64,000 bases of DNA. Origin: Bin5 sp965218625. Its GTDB lineage: Bacteria > Chloroflexota > Anaerolineae > Caldilineales > Caldilineaceae. The notes beneath the pieces were generated by a model, which saw only the letters and a list, made by a program, of their open reading frames with translations, was not told the origin of the DNA and ran no database searches. Shown piece by piece: positions 34,647 to 44,567 of this stretch. The first letter of the stretch is position 1, and every line of letters starts with the position of its first letter. The stretch covers positions 124,001 through 188,000 of the forward strand of contig CBDCLG010000009.1 of NCBI GenBank assembly GCA_965218625.1, given 5' to 3'. The position numbers were made by a program, and so were the translations under genes.

Positions 34647-37289
34647 ATGACAACACCGATGCGGCGGCAGTATCTGCAACTGAAGAGTCAGTACCCGGGC
34701 TGCATCCTGTTGTTCCGGCTGGGCGATTTCTATGAGACGTTCGACAGCGACGCGGAGATCGTGGCCGAGGTGTGCGACGTGGCGCTGACGAGCCGCCCGG
34801 TGGGAAGCAATGAGCGTGCGCCGCTGGCGGGCGTGCCGTATCACAGCGTGGAGGCCCACCTGGCGCGCCTGGTGGAGGCGGGATACAAGGTGGCGGTGGC
34901 GGAGCAGGTGAGCGAGCCGGGCGCGGGGCTGGTTGAGCGGGAGGTGCGGCAGGTCGTCACGAAGGGGACGGTTGACGAGCCGTCGATGCTGTCGGAAGAC
35001 CGCAACAACTACTTGGCGGCTGTCTTGTTCAACGCGCGCGGCGACGAGGCGGGCATCGCTTACTGCGACATCACGACGGGAGCTTTCGCGACTACGCAGA
35101 TCGGGGGCAGGGACGGCGGCGACGTCGAGCGCCGCGTGGAAGAGGAGTTGGGCCGGTTGCAGCCCAGCGAGTTGATCACTTGTGCGTGGCATGGGGAGGA
35201 GAACGGGCTGGCCGGTCTGGTCGACGGGACGGAGGCGCTGGTCTCGCAGGTCGAACCGTGGCAGGTGGAGGAGGATACGGCGCGTAAGGCGCTGCAGCAG
35301 CATTTGGGCGTGCGTAGCCTGGACGGATTCGGGCTGCAGGAGAAGCCGCAGGCGGTGCGGGCGGCGGCGGCTGTTCTCGCCTATTTGAAGGAGATGCAGC
35401 CGAGCGCGCTGGCGCAGCTGGACCATCTGCAGAGCTACAGTATCGGCGAGTTCATGGCGCTGGACGAGTCGACGCGGCGCAACCTGGAGCTGACGGAGAC
35501 GATGCGGGGCCGGGAGTTCAAGGGCAGTCTGCTGGATGTGCTCGACGGGACTTTGACGCCGATGGGCGGGCGGTTGCTGCGGCGGCGGCTGGGCCGCCCG
35601 CTGCTGGACATCGCGCGCATCAACGAGCGGCTGGACGCGGTGCAGACGATGGTGGAGGAGACCGAATTGCGGCTGCAGGCGCGCGCAGCATTGCGGGGTA
35701 TCGGGGACCTGGAAAGATGGATCTACCGCATTTCGCAGGGCAAGGCATTGCCGCGCGATCTGGTGGGTGTGCGCGAGGCGTTGCGGCGGGCGCCGGGCCT
35801 GCGCGATCTGCTGCTGGCGGCGCAGGCGAGCGTCGTGAAGCGGGCGGGCGACGGCGCGTTTCTCGAGCAGATGTTGGCGCGGCTGCCGGATAGAATCGAC
35901 GAGCTGGAGCTGCTGGAGCGGGCGCTCGAAGATGGGCCTTCGGCTACGCTGGCGAACCCGGGCATCATCAGGGCCGGGTACAGCGAGGAGCTGGACGCGA
36001 TCGTCGAGAACAACCGGCACGCCAAGGAGTGGGTGGCTTCGCTGCAGCAGGTCGAGCGCAAGCGGCTGGGGATCAAGAGCCTGAAGGTGGGCTACAACAA
36101 GGTCTTCGGCTACTACATCGAGGTCACGCATACGCACGCGGACAAGGTGCCCGAGGCGTACATCCGCAAGCAGACGCTGACGAAGGCGGAGCGCTACATC
36201 ACGCCGGAGCTGAAGGAGTATGAGGCGCTGATCCTGAACGCGGACGAGCGGCGGCTGGCGCTGGAGCAGGAGCTCTTTCGCTCGGTTTGCGGGGAGCTGG
36301 CCGCGCGCGCGGCCAGGATCCGCGGCATGGCGGAGGGGATGGCGGAGCTGGACGTGTACGCGGCGCTGGCGGAGGTGGCGCTGAGGCGGGGCTACTGCCG
36401 GCCGCAGATCGAGGACGGTGACGAGATAGCAATTGCGGCGGGCCGGCATCCGGTTGTGGAGGAAACACTTGACGAGCCTTTTGTGCCGAACGACGCGCAA
36501 ATTTCATCTGGCCAGCTGATCCATGTGTTGACCGGGCCGAATATGTCGGGCAAGTCGACCTATCTGCGGCAGACGGCGTTGATCACGCTGATGGCGCAGG
36601 TTGGCTCGTTCGTACCGGCGTCGGCTGCCCGGGTCGGGGTTGTGGACCGCATTTTCACGCGCATTGGCGCGAGCGATGAGCTGCACCGCGGTCAGTCGAC
36701 GTTCATGGTGGAGATGATCGAGACGGCGAATATCCTCAACCATGCGACGGAGCGCAGCCTGCTGATCCTGGATGAAATTGGGCGCGGTACGAGCACATAC
36801 GACGGCCTGGCGATCGCGTGGGCGGTTGTGGAGCATATCCACAACGCACCGTCGCTGCGGGCGAAGACGCTGTTCGCGACGCACTACCATGAGCTGACCG
36901 ATCTGGCGGAGAGGCTGCCGCAGGTGGTGAACTACCATGTGGCGGTCGACGACGGCGGAGGCGAGGTCGTTTTTTTGCGGCGGATTTTGCCGGGCAAGGC
37001 GGACCGCTCATACGGCGTGCACGTGGCGCAGATGGCCGGCCTGCCGCGGGCGGTGGTGCGGCGGGCGGAGGAGATCCTGTTCGATTTGGAGGCATCGGGG
37101 GCGGCGGGGCCGGCGACCCTGCTGGACCGGACGCCCGGGCGCAAGCAAAAGGATGCGATGCAGGTGGGTCTCTTTGTGAGCGATCATCCTGCGGTGGAGT
37201 CGCTGCGCTCGCTGGAGGTGGAGGCGCTGTCGCCGCTGGATGCGCTCAACCGTTTGTATGAGCTGCGGCAGCTGGTGGAGAAGAGTTGA
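34647..37289 (+). CDS. mutS: DNA mismatch repair protein MutS
   Basis: An 880-residue MutS1. The mismatch-reading Phe-x-Glu is in GDFYETF (Phe28, Glu30). The connector, core and clamp domains are present (for example NRHAKEWVASLQQ, VGYNKVFGYYIEV). The ATPase has Walker A GPNMSGKST (630-638), LLILDEIGRGTSTYDG and the switch ATHYHELTDL. Normal length and complete. It recognises mispairs and recruits MutL, encoded 9.5 kb away in this window. The C-terminal tail ends ALNRLYELRQLVEKS. Confidence 0.97.
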   Translation: MTTPMRRQYLQLKSQYPGCILLFRLGDFYETFDSDAEIVAEVCDVALTSRPVGSNERAPLAGVPYHSVEAHLARLVEAGYKVAVAEQVSEPGAGLVEREVRQVVTKGTVDEPSMLSEDRNNYLAAVLFNARGDEAGIAYCDITTGAFATTQIGGRDGGDVERRVEEELGRLQPSELITCAWHGEENGLAGLVDGTEALVSQVEPWQVEEDTARKALQQHLGVRSLDGFGLQEKPQAVRAAAAVLAYLKEMQPSALAQLDHLQSYSIGEFMALDESTRRNLELTETMRGREFKGSLLDVLDGTLTPMGGRLLRRRLGRPLLDIARINERLDAVQTMVEETELRLQARAALRGIGDLERWIYRISQGKALPRDLVGVREALRRAPGLRDLLLAAQASVVKRAGDGAFLEQMLARLPDRIDELELLERALEDGPSATLANPGIIRAGYSEELDAIVENNRHAKEWVASLQQVERKRLGIKSLKVGYNKVFGYYIEVTHTHADKVPEAYIRKQTLTKAERYITPELKEYEALILNADERRLALEQELFRSVCGELAARAARIRGMAEGMAELDVYAALAEVALRRGYCRPQIEDGDEIAIAAGRHPVVEETLDEPFVPNDAQISSGQLIHVLTGPNMSGKSTYLRQTALITLMAQVGSFVPASAARVGVVDRIFTRIGASDELHRGQSTFMVEMIETANILNHATERSLLILDEIGRGTSTYDGLAIAWAVVEHIHNAPSLRAKTLFATHYHELTDLAERLPQVVNYHVAVDDGGGEVVFLRRILPGKADRSYGVHVAQMAGLPRAVVRRAEEILFDLEASGAAGPATLLDRTPGRKQKDAMQVGLFVSDHPAVESLRSLEVEALSPLDALNRLYELRQLVEKS

Positions 37290-37379
37290 GGCGCATTAGA
37301 CCGCCCCTGATGTGCGCGTTCCACGCAAGGCGCGATTTCCCCCTGATGCAATCCTCTCGAATTACCGGTAGGAGGTCCC

Positions 37380-37874
37380 GTGTACACACGATACTCGAAG
37401 ATCGCGTTCGTCTGGGCGATCGCGCTCTACGCCTTGCTCGTCGTTTTCAACAATCTGACGGACTATGGCTCCAACTATCAATTTGTTGCCCACGTCCTGA
37501 AGATGGACACGACATTTCCCGGTAACCGGGGCCAGTGGCGGGCCATTGATGCGGCTTTCGCGTACCACCTTTTATACTGGGTGATCATTGTGTCGGAAGC
37601 TGCGGTCACGGCGCTATGTTCGTGGGGCGGGTTGCGGCTGTTCAAGGCGCGAGGGGAGGCGGAACGCTTTCATCAGGCCAAGGGGACCGCCATAGTGGGT
37701 CTGACACTGGGCATCGTGCTGTGGTTCACCGGGTTCATTACGATCGGCGGTGAGTGGTTTCTGATGTGGCAGTCGGATGTATGGAATGGTCAACAGGCCG
37801 CTTTCCGGCTGGTTGTCATCCTTGGACTTGCACTGCTTTACCTTGTTCGACCGGAGAGCGAGAAGGACGCATGA
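37380..37874 (+). CDS. DUF2165 small integral membrane protein
   Basis: A 164-residue protein with four predicted membrane helices. It starts at GTG 37380 with TAGGAGG directly upstream. The family pattern is clear: helix 1 AFVWAIALYALLVVFNNL, the conserved loop VLKMDTTFPGNRGQWRAI, and FLMWQSDVWNGQQAAFRLVV before the last helix. The function of DUF2165 proteins is unknown. Its stop is 58 bp from the convergent comEC. Confidence 0.85.
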   Translation: MYTRYSKIAFVWAIALYALLVVFNNLTDYGSNYQFVAHVLKMDTTFPGNRGQWRAIDAAFAYHLLYWVIIVSEAAVTALCSWGGLRLFKARGEAERFHQAKGTAIVGLTLGIVLWFTGFITIGGEWFLMWQSDVWNGQQAAFRLVVILGLALLYLVRPESEKDA

Positions 37875-37932
37875 CAGCTCGCCGGGGGCATGCGGGCCCG
37901 GCGCGAGGGGCTAACAGCCCGGGCCGCTCCGT

Positions 37933-40578
37933 CTAAGGCGTCTGCGCCGGGCCGCTGCGGGCAAGGATCTCAGAAATCTCCCCGTTTTCCGTTTCGATCC
38001 ACATCTGTTTACCGTCGCTGCGGATATGGACGCGGCCGTGCTTGTCGTTGCGCAGGATGAGCTGTCTGTGCAGGCGAGCGAGCAGATCGGGGTCAGGGTG
38101 GCCGTAGCGGTTGTCGGCGCCGACCTGGATGACGGCGACGCCGGCTCCGACGGCTTCGATGAAGGCGGGGCCGGTGCTGGCGTCGCTGCCGTGATGGCCG
38201 ACTTTGAGTACCTGCGCGGCGAGGGGCTGGCCCGTGCGCAGGAGCCGCTTCTCGCTGGCATGACCGCTGTCGCCGGTCAGGAGGAGAGTGAAGTCGCCGT
38301 AGACGAGTCTGAGCACGAGTGAGCGCTCGTTTTTGTCGTCCTCTTCCCAGCCGCGCAGCTCCGCTTCAGGCGGCGGCCACAGCGCCCACAGCGAGACGCC
38401 GTCGCCCAGGTCCAACCAGCCGCCCTGATGCAATCCAATGGCCTGCACGTTATTGGCGCCGAGCGCGTCGAGCCAGGGCTTTGTGTGTTCGTGAGTGAGG
38501 GTGTTGGCGCTTATGATGGCGCGCCCGAGTCTGAACCGTTGCGGCAGATCGATTTGGGCGGCGATGTGGTCGGCGTCGGGGTGGGTAACGATGGCGCGGT
38601 CGAGGTGGCGGTCCCAGAAGGGCATGACGGCGCCGAGCTGTGCGAAGAGCTGCTGGCTGTCCTGGCCGCCGTCGATCAGGAGCTGGCGGCCGCTGGGCGT
38701 CTGGATAAAGATACCGTCGCCCTGGCCGATATCGAGGAAGTGGACGTGCAGATGGCCGTCGGGTTGGGTCAGCGCGAGCCACCAGATGAGGACGGCGGCG
38801 AGCGCCGGGATGCCGAAGGCCCAGGAGGGCATTGTCTGCAGCAGCTGGGCAAGCCGCCGTCCGCTTAAGGCGGGCTTGCGGGCGCTGGCGCAATCAGGCA
38901 TGAGACTGAGAGGGAGCCGGCTGAGTGTGCGGCGCAGGGGTTGGCGCCAGTAGAGCGCGAGGACGGCGGCATAGGTAAGGGCCATGTGTTCGGACCCGAA
39001 CCAGCCGATTACCGTGCTGGCGCCGGGCAGGGCCGCGTTCGAGGCGACCATCGCCACTGTCCACCAGAGGCAGGCGAAGGGAATCCACAGCAGGAGCTGG
39101 GCGGCCTGTTCGAGGCCGAGCAGTCCGAAAATCAGCCCCAGGCCGCCGGCGACCATGATCAGGGGCTGGACCGGCGCGATCAGGAGGTTGGTGATCGGGC
39201 TGATCCAGCTGAGGCGCTCGAAGTAGTGAACGATCAGCGGAAGGGTGGTTACACTGGCGGCGATTGTCATGAGCAGGCTGTCGCGGATGAGGTCCCAGAT
39301 CGAGTTGGGGACGAGGAATTCAGGTTGGCGGGCTTCGATGTCGGGCGCGGCGCGGCGGCGGAGCCGGTCTGTGAGCGTGTTCCCGAGGTTTTGGGCTCGA
39401 TCGGTGAGTGGGGGCCCGACGAGGATCAGGCCGGCGGTGGCTGCGCCGCTGAGCTGAAAGCCGACGTCCCACAGGGTGAGAGGATTCCACATAGTCATCG
39501 CCCAGCAGGCTGCCGCCAGGCTCACGAGCGCGGTGCTCTGGCGCCCGAGCACTGTGGCGAAGACGAAGAGTCCGCCCATCAGCGCGGCGCGCGTGACGGC
39601 GGCATCGCCTCCGACCAGGAGTGTGTAGAAGACAAGGCCGGCGAGGGTCGGCCACAGGGCTGCGCGCCGTCCGAACAGTTTGACGCCGAGGGCCATGAGC
39701 AGGCCGGAGACTAGCGCGACATTGCTGCCGCTGATGACGATTACATGGCTGGTTCCGGTCAGGTTGAACTGCTCGTAAAGGTCTTCTGGGATTCCCGCTT
39801 CTATGCCGAGCAGCATCCCGTTGGCGAGGGCTGCAAAGGGTTCAGGCAGATGGCGATTGAGTAAGGCCTCACCGCGGGCGCGCAGGCGGTAGACGCGCCG
39901 CAACAGGGGGCCGCCGCGCGGTTGATCCGGCAGCGGCTCCACGCGCGGCCACCGAACGAGGCTGTGGACCTGCTTGCGGGCGAGGTAGGCGCGGTAATCG
40001 AATCCGTCGAAGACCGGCGGCTCCGTCAGCTGGCCGGTGACGCGCACCGGGTCGCCGTAACGGAATGGATGGCGGCTCGTTGTCTGCAGGCGGACGCGGC
40101 CGTCAACCGGGTGCGGCGCGCCGTCGAGCCAAATGGCGGTCGCCTCGATGTCGAGGCGCTGGCGTCCATCCTTGCGCAGCGGATAGCCGTCCACATAGCC
40201 GCTGAACTGCACCTTTTGCTGGCCGGGACCGTCAATGGCGGCGTTGTAGTAGGCCAGGTCGGACGGCTGCAGGCAGGGGAGCGGCGGGTGGGAAGCGAGG
40301 CGGAGGACCCCGCATGCCGCGGCGAAAAAAATGGAGCCCAGCAGCCATGCAGAAGGTGATGTGCGGGGCGGGGCGAAGCCGGCGGAAACGGGCCATCGCA
40401 GCGGGTTCGCGGCCCTGGCCGGGGAGGCGGCATCAAGCCACAGGCAGAGAGGGATGGGCGCGAGGGCGGCGATCCAGTACAGGTCGCTGATGCCGCAGCC
40501 GAACCACGTTTGCCGCCAGAGGAGGTGGCCGGCGGCGATTCCGAAAAGATAGGCTATGGCGAGATAGAGCAGTTTCAA
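37933..40578 (-). CDS. comEC: ComEC/Rec2-type DNA uptake channel
   Basis: An 881-residue membrane protein. The N-terminal DUF4131 region is followed by the Competence domain (about 230-530; GMLLGIEAGIPEDLYEQFN, GTSHVIVISGSNVALVSG) and a C-terminal metallo-beta-lactamase-fold domain (about 605-870) with HFLDIGQGDGIFIQTPSG, the metal motif THPDADH and LKVGHHGSDAST. ComEC forms the inner-membrane channel for single-stranded DNA in natural transformation; the lactamase-like domain is thought to degrade the other strand. No comEA or pilus genes are nearby. Length is on the long side of normal. Confidence 0.93.
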   Translation of the reverse strand: MKLLYLAIAYLFGIAAGHLLWRQTWFGCGISDLYWIAALAPIPLCLWLDAASPARAANPLRWPVSAGFAPPRTSPSAWLLGSIFFAAACGVLRLASHPPLPCLQPSDLAYYNAAIDGPGQQKVQFSGYVDGYPLRKDGRQRLDIEATAIWLDGAPHPVDGRVRLQTTSRHPFRYGDPVRVTGQLTEPPVFDGFDYRAYLARKQVHSLVRWPRVEPLPDQPRGGPLLRRVYRLRARGEALLNRHLPEPFAALANGMLLGIEAGIPEDLYEQFNLTGTSHVIVISGSNVALVSGLLMALGVKLFGRRAALWPTLAGLVFYTLLVGGDAAVTRAALMGGLFVFATVLGRQSTALVSLAAACWAMTMWNPLTLWDVGFQLSGAATAGLILVGPPLTDRAQNLGNTLTDRLRRRAAPDIEARQPEFLVPNSIWDLIRDSLLMTIAASVTTLPLIVHYFERLSWISPITNLLIAPVQPLIMVAGGLGLIFGLLGLEQAAQLLLWIPFACLWWTVAMVASNAALPGASTVIGWFGSEHMALTYAAVLALYWRQPLRRTLSRLPLSLMPDCASARKPALSGRRLAQLLQTMPSWAFGIPALAAVLIWWLALTQPDGHLHVHFLDIGQGDGIFIQTPSGRQLLIDGGQDSQQLFAQLGAVMPFWDRHLDRAIVTHPDADHIAAQIDLPQRFRLGRAIISANTLTHEHTKPWLDALGANNVQAIGLHQGGWLDLGDGVSLWALWPPPEAELRGWEEDDKNERSLVLRLVYGDFTLLLTGDSGHASEKRLLRTGQPLAAQVLKVGHHGSDASTGPAFIEAVGAGVAVIQVGADNRYGHPDPDLLARLHRQLILRNDKHGRVHIRSDGKQMWIETENGEISEILARSGPAQTP

Positions 40579-40722
40579 TGGACCAGGTCGACCCGGGAGA
40601 TGGTGTAACCCAGTATTTCAAATAGCGAAGCGGCAGTATGATACCGCAATGTGTGGATTTCCGCAGTTCAGGGACGTATTGTTGGAAGCAGAAGCGGTTT
40701 TTCGTCTCAACTGATCTTATGG

Positions 40723-40742
40723 TATAACTGATCGGAATCAGT
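40723..40742 (+). promoter_or_regulatory. Possible -10 box with overlapping inverted repeat, molybdenum hydroxylase operon
   Basis: TATAAC (40723-40728) overlaps a perfect inverted repeat ACTGAT-CGGA-ATCAGT (40727-40742), a plausible operator. The -35 is poor. It lies about 100 bp before the first operon gene. Nothing else is seen in 40579-40844. Confidence 0.35.
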
Positions 40743-40844
40743 CTTCCTACAATTGATCAGAAAATCTCGTAACGCAGCAGGGACTTCAACAAGCATCCAA
40801 CGCGTCGGGAAATCAACACGCGAAGCCATTGAGGAGGTTGTTCT

Positions 40845-41756
40845 TTGCACGCAATTGATTATGTAGCACCCAACAGTGTGGACGAGGCGGTATCGGCCCT
40901 GGCTGCCGGGGGCGGGAAGGCCAGGCCGCTCAGCGGCGGCACTGACCTGATCGCGCAGCTGCAGGAAGGGCGCAGTGATTTGGACACAATCGTTGACGTG
41001 AAGCGGATTCCCGAATTGACGTCGATCTCGATCGGCGGCGATGGGTTGACGCTGGGCGCGGCGGCGTCGTGCCACAGCATCAACAACACCCAGGCCATAC
41101 GGGACGCGTATCCGGCATTGATCGATTCGACGCATCTGATCGGGGGCACGCAGATTCAGGGCCGTGCCAGCCTCGGCGGCAATCTGTGCAACTCCTCGCC
41201 GGCCGCTGATTCGATTCCCAATCTGATAGCGCACAGGGTGATCTGCCACATCGCCGGACCAGATGGAAGGCGGACCGTTGCAGTCGAGGATTTCTGCACG
41301 GCGCCCGGCCGAAATGTATTGGGCAATGGTGAGTTTCTGGTTGCGCTGGAGTTTCCGGCGCCGCCGGCGAATTTCGGCGCTGCCTATCTTCGTTTCATTC
41401 CGCGCAACGAGATGGATATTGCGGTCGTCGGCGCAGGGTCGTCGGTCGTCCTGAGCGACGACGGCCAGACGATCGAGTCGGCGCGGGTCTCGCTGGGCGC
41501 GGTTGCGCCTACCCCGCTGTACGTGCAGGAAGCGGGCGATGCGCTGGCCGGTCAGCCGGTTTCCGAGGAGACCCTGGCAAAGGCGGCTGAGTTGGCAAAA
41601 GAAGCGGCGCGTCCAATCAGCGACATGCGCGGAACGATTCCGCAGCGAAAGCATCTTTCGGCTGTGCTTACGCAGCGTACGTTGCGGATTGCAATCGACC
41701 GGGCACGGGGCACAAAAACTGTTGACGAACTGGGGAGATTGAACGGAAATGGCTAA
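40845..41756 (+). CDS. Molybdenum hydroxylase FAD subunit (CoxM/XdhB type)
   Basis: A 303-residue protein started at TTG 40845, 7 nt after GAGGAGG; no better in-frame start exists. The FAD-binding motif reads ARPLSGGTDLIAQLQEG, followed by LTLGAAASCHSI and GGTQIQGRASLGGNLCNSSP, as in CoxM/XdhB. The C-terminal CO-dehydrogenase flavoprotein domain ends SDMRGTIPQRKHL and RTLRIAIDRA. It transfers electrons from the iron-sulfur subunit to an acceptor. Its stop overlaps the start of the next gene. Confidence 0.92.
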   Translation: MHAIDYVAPNSVDEAVSALAAGGGKARPLSGGTDLIAQLQEGRSDLDTIVDVKRIPELTSISIGGDGLTLGAAASCHSINNTQAIRDAYPALIDSTHLIGGTQIQGRASLGGNLCNSSPAADSIPNLIAHRVICHIAGPDGRRTVAVEDFCTAPGRNVLGNGEFLVALEFPAPPANFGAAYLRFIPRNEMDIAVVGAGSSVVLSDDGQTIESARVSLGAVAPTPLYVQEAGDALAGQPVSEETLAKAAELAKEAARPISDMRGTIPQRKHLSAVLTQRTLRIAIDRARGTKTVDELGRLNGNG

Positions 41757-42222
41757 AAAGATCGCTGTTGAGACAACACTGAACGGTGAAGAGACGATTT
41801 TTCTGTGCGAACCGCGTCAGACGCTGCTGGAGGCGCTGCGGGACAACCTGGGCCTGATCGGCAGCAAAGAGGGCTGCGGCAACGGCAACTGCGGCGCATG
41901 CAACGTGCTGCTGGACGGGGTCCTGGTCAACTCCTGCCTCGTGTTGGCGCCGGAGATTGAGGGGCGGGATGTGGTGACGATCGAGGGCATCGCCGTCGAC
42001 GGCGAGCTGCATCCGCTGCAGCAGAAGTTCCTGGAGCACGCGTCTCTGCAGTGCGGCATCTGCACGCCGGGGTTTATCGTTTCCGCCAAGGCGTTGCTCG
42101 ATGAGAACCCTGATCCCAGCGAGCATGACGCGCGACTGTGGATGGCCGGAAATCTGTGCCGTTGCACGGGGTATGACAAGATCGTGCGGGCGGTCCTGGA
42201 CGTTGCCGAAGGCGACGCGTAG
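41749..42222 (+). CDS. Molybdenum hydroxylase 2Fe-2S subunit (CoxS/XdhC type)
   Basis: A 157-residue protein with two 2Fe-2S clusters. The plant-ferredoxin-type site is GCGNGNCGACNVLLDG with a later Cys in NSCLVLA, and the second site is CGICTPGFIV plus CRCTGYDKIV. Length and order match the small subunit of xanthine-dehydrogenase/CO-dehydrogenase-like enzymes. It starts 8 nt inside the end of the FAD-subunit gene. Confidence 0.95.
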   Translation: MAKKIAVETTLNGEETIFLCEPRQTLLEALRDNLGLIGSKEGCGNGNCGACNVLLDGVLVNSCLVLAPEIEGRDVVTIEGIAVDGELHPLQQKFLEHASLQCGICTPGFIVSAKALLDENPDPSEHDARLWMAGNLCRCTGYDKIVRAVLDVAEGDA

Positions 42223-42240
42223 AGAGGAGGAGGAGACGCC

Positions 42241-44565
42241 ATGGCTGATTCAAATCCAAACGGAACGGGCGGTCCCGCCGGCAACGGACAGAAAGGTTAC
42301 AAGGTTATCGGCACGCGTCCGGTACGACCGGACGGCGTGGACAAGGTGACCGGTCGCGCCGTCTATGCGGCGGACGTGCAGATGACCGGGCTGCTGCATG
42401 GCTTCGTGCTGCGCAGCCCGCACGCACATGCCTATATTCGCTCGATCGACACGAGCAAGGCGGAGGCGCTGCCCGGCGTGCGCGCGGTGGCGACTGCGGC
42501 GGACCTGCCGGCGGCGGAAGACAAGATAGAAGACCTGGGCGAGGGCGCCATCAACCTCAAACATTTGAGCGACAACGTTCTGGCCGACGAGAAGGTGCTT
42601 TACCATGGTCACGCGGTGGCTGCGGTGGCCGCGGTGAATCCACATATCGCGCAAGAAGCGGCGGAGCTGATCGAGATCGAATACGAGCTCTTGCCGCCTG
42701 TGATGACGGTGGATGACGCGCTGGCCGACGATGCGCCGATTCTGCTGGAAACGTTGCGGACCAATTCAATGGGCGAAGTCGGCACGGAGCCGACCAACCT
42801 GGCCTCCTTCTTCCGCCATCAGCGCGGCGATTTGGAGGCGGGCTTGGCCGCGGCGGAGCACGTGGTCGACCGCACCTACCGCACCGAGACGGTCCATCAG
42901 GGCTACATCGAGCCCCACGCGGCGACGGCGCTGCACAGCGCCGACGGCCAGATCACGATCTGGACGAGCACGCAAGGCGCGTTCGCGGTGCGCGGGCAGG
43001 TGTGTGAGATTTTGCAGATCCCGGTCTCGCGACTCAAGGTGGTGCCGACCGAGATCGGCGGCGGTTTCGGCGGCAAGATCAATGTCTATGTCGACCCGGT
43101 CGCTGTGGTGCTGTCGCAGAAGGCCGGCCACGAGCCGGTGAAGATCGTCATGAGTCGCGCCGACGTGCTGGCGGCGACCGGGCCGACCTCCGGTTCGAAC
43201 ATTCGCGTGAAGATGGGTGTTGACGCGAGCGGCAAGATCACGGCTGCGCTGGCCGAGCTCTACTACGAGGCGGGCGCGTATCCGGGTTCGCCGGTCGAAG
43301 CGGCGGCGAATGTGAGCCTGGCGCCGTATGCGATCGACAATATGCAGGTTGACGGTTACGACATTATCGTGAACCGTCCCCGCAGCGCGGCATATCGTGC
43401 GCCCGGCGGAACCAATGTCGCATTTGCCGTTGAGAGCGTCGTCGATGAGCTGGCGGAGAAGCTGGGCATCGACGCGGCCGAGTTCCGGATTCTGAACGGC
43501 GCGAAGGAGAATGACCGCCGCCCGGACGGACTGCAGTACGCGCGCATCGGCCAGATCGAGACGGTCGAGGCGATCCGCGATTCGGAGCAATACCGGTCGC
43601 CGCTGGAAGGGAAGTACCGCGGCCGCGGCATTGCCTCGGGTTACTGGAATAACTGGGGCGGTCAGTCCAGCGCGACGGCCGTGCTGAACCCGGACGGATC
43701 GGTCAATTTGAATGAGGGGTCGACCGACATCGGCGGCACGCGGGCGTCGATCGCGATGCAGCTGGCCGAGGCGATGGATATCGAGTACGAACAGGTCAAA
43801 GCGCGTGTGGTTGATACGGACACGGTTTCGTACACCGACGTTACCGGCGGCAGCCGTACCACCTACTCCACCGGGCTTGCCGCCTATAATCTCGGGCTGC
43901 AGCTCAAGGAGGAGATGAAACGGCGTTTGGCCGACCACTGGGAGGTGGCGGCGGAGGACGTCAGCTATGAGGACGGCGTCTTCAGTGCCGGGAACGAGAG
44001 CCTGCCGTTCGTGGAAGCCGCTGGGCTGGTGCAGCGGGACGAGCCGCTGATGGCGAGTTCGACTGTCCATCCGCAGGACTTCGGCCCCGGATTTTCGACC
44101 CAGTGCGTCGATGTCGAGATCGACCCGGAGACGGGCAAGATCACGATCTTGCGCTACACGATTGCGCAGGACGTGGGCAAAGCGATCCACCCTTCGTACG
44201 TGGAAGGGCAGATGCAGGGCGGCGTTGCGCAGGGGATCGGCTGGGCGATCAACGAAGAGTACATCTATGACGACGAGGGCCATCTGCTCAACGCCAGCCT
44301 GCTAGACTACCGGATGCCGACGGCGCTCGACCTGCCGATGATTGAGACGATCATGGTGGAGGTCCCGCACCCGGCGCACCCTTACGGCGTGCGCGGCGTC
44401 GGCGAGGTGAACATCGTGCCGCCGGCGGGGGCGATCGCCAACGCGGTCTACGCCGCGACCGGCGTGCGCATGGACAAGCTGCCGATTTCGCCGGCCAATC
44501 TGCTGGAAGCGATGTGGGCCAAAGAGGCAGAGGCGGCGGCTGAGCCCGTTCCCGGGGACGACTGA
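42241..44565 (+). CDS. Molybdenum hydroxylase large subunit (XdhA/CoxL-like)
   Basis: A 774-residue molybdopterin-binding subunit, with GAGAGGAGGAGG just before the ATG. Visible parts are GTRPVRPDGVDKVTGRAVYA at the N-terminus, TEIGGGFGGKINVY and RSAAYRAPGGTNVAFAVESV around the active site, and the catalytic Glu in RGVGEVNIVPPAGAIANA. The loop reads AYRAPGG rather than the AYxCSFR of true form-I CO dehydrogenase, so it is a xanthine-dehydrogenase-like or form-II enzyme of unknown substrate (purines, aldehydes or aromatics are all possible). The three subunits and the following ubiquitin-like gene form one operon. Confidence 0.93.
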   Translation: MADSNPNGTGGPAGNGQKGYKVIGTRPVRPDGVDKVTGRAVYAADVQMTGLLHGFVLRSPHAHAYIRSIDTSKAEALPGVRAVATAADLPAAEDKIEDLGEGAINLKHLSDNVLADEKVLYHGHAVAAVAAVNPHIAQEAAELIEIEYELLPPVMTVDDALADDAPILLETLRTNSMGEVGTEPTNLASFFRHQRGDLEAGLAAAEHVVDRTYRTETVHQGYIEPHAATALHSADGQITIWTSTQGAFAVRGQVCEILQIPVSRLKVVPTEIGGGFGGKINVYVDPVAVVLSQKAGHEPVKIVMSRADVLAATGPTSGSNIRVKMGVDASGKITAALAELYYEAGAYPGSPVEAAANVSLAPYAIDNMQVDGYDIIVNRPRSAAYRAPGGTNVAFAVESVVDELAEKLGIDAAEFRILNGAKENDRRPDGLQYARIGQIETVEAIRDSEQYRSPLEGKYRGRGIASGYWNNWGGQSSATAVLNPDGSVNLNEGSTDIGGTRASIAMQLAEAMDIEYEQVKARVVDTDTVSYTDVTGGSRTTYSTGLAAYNLGLQLKEEMKRRLADHWEVAAEDVSYEDGVFSAGNESLPFVEAAGLVQRDEPLMASSTVHPQDFGPGFSTQCVDVEIDPETGKITILRYTIAQDVGKAIHPSYVEGQMQGGVAQGIGWAINEEYIYDDEGHLLNASLLDYRMPTALDLPMIETIMVEVPHPAHPYGVRGVGEVNIVPPAGAIANAVYAATGVRMDKLPISPANLLEAMWAKEAEAAAEPVPGDD

Positions 44566-44567
44566 GC

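Noticed and set aside
33570..36500. Long minus-strand open frame of 976 codons over the CHAT and mutS genes
   Set aside because: It is an Arg/Gln/Leu-rich shadow of two well-supported plus-strand genes, a common GC-rich artefact.
42241..44565. Aerobic CO dehydrogenase large subunit
   Set aside because: The active-site loop reads AYRAPGG, not the AYxCSFR of form-I CoxL, so CO oxidation is not claimed.
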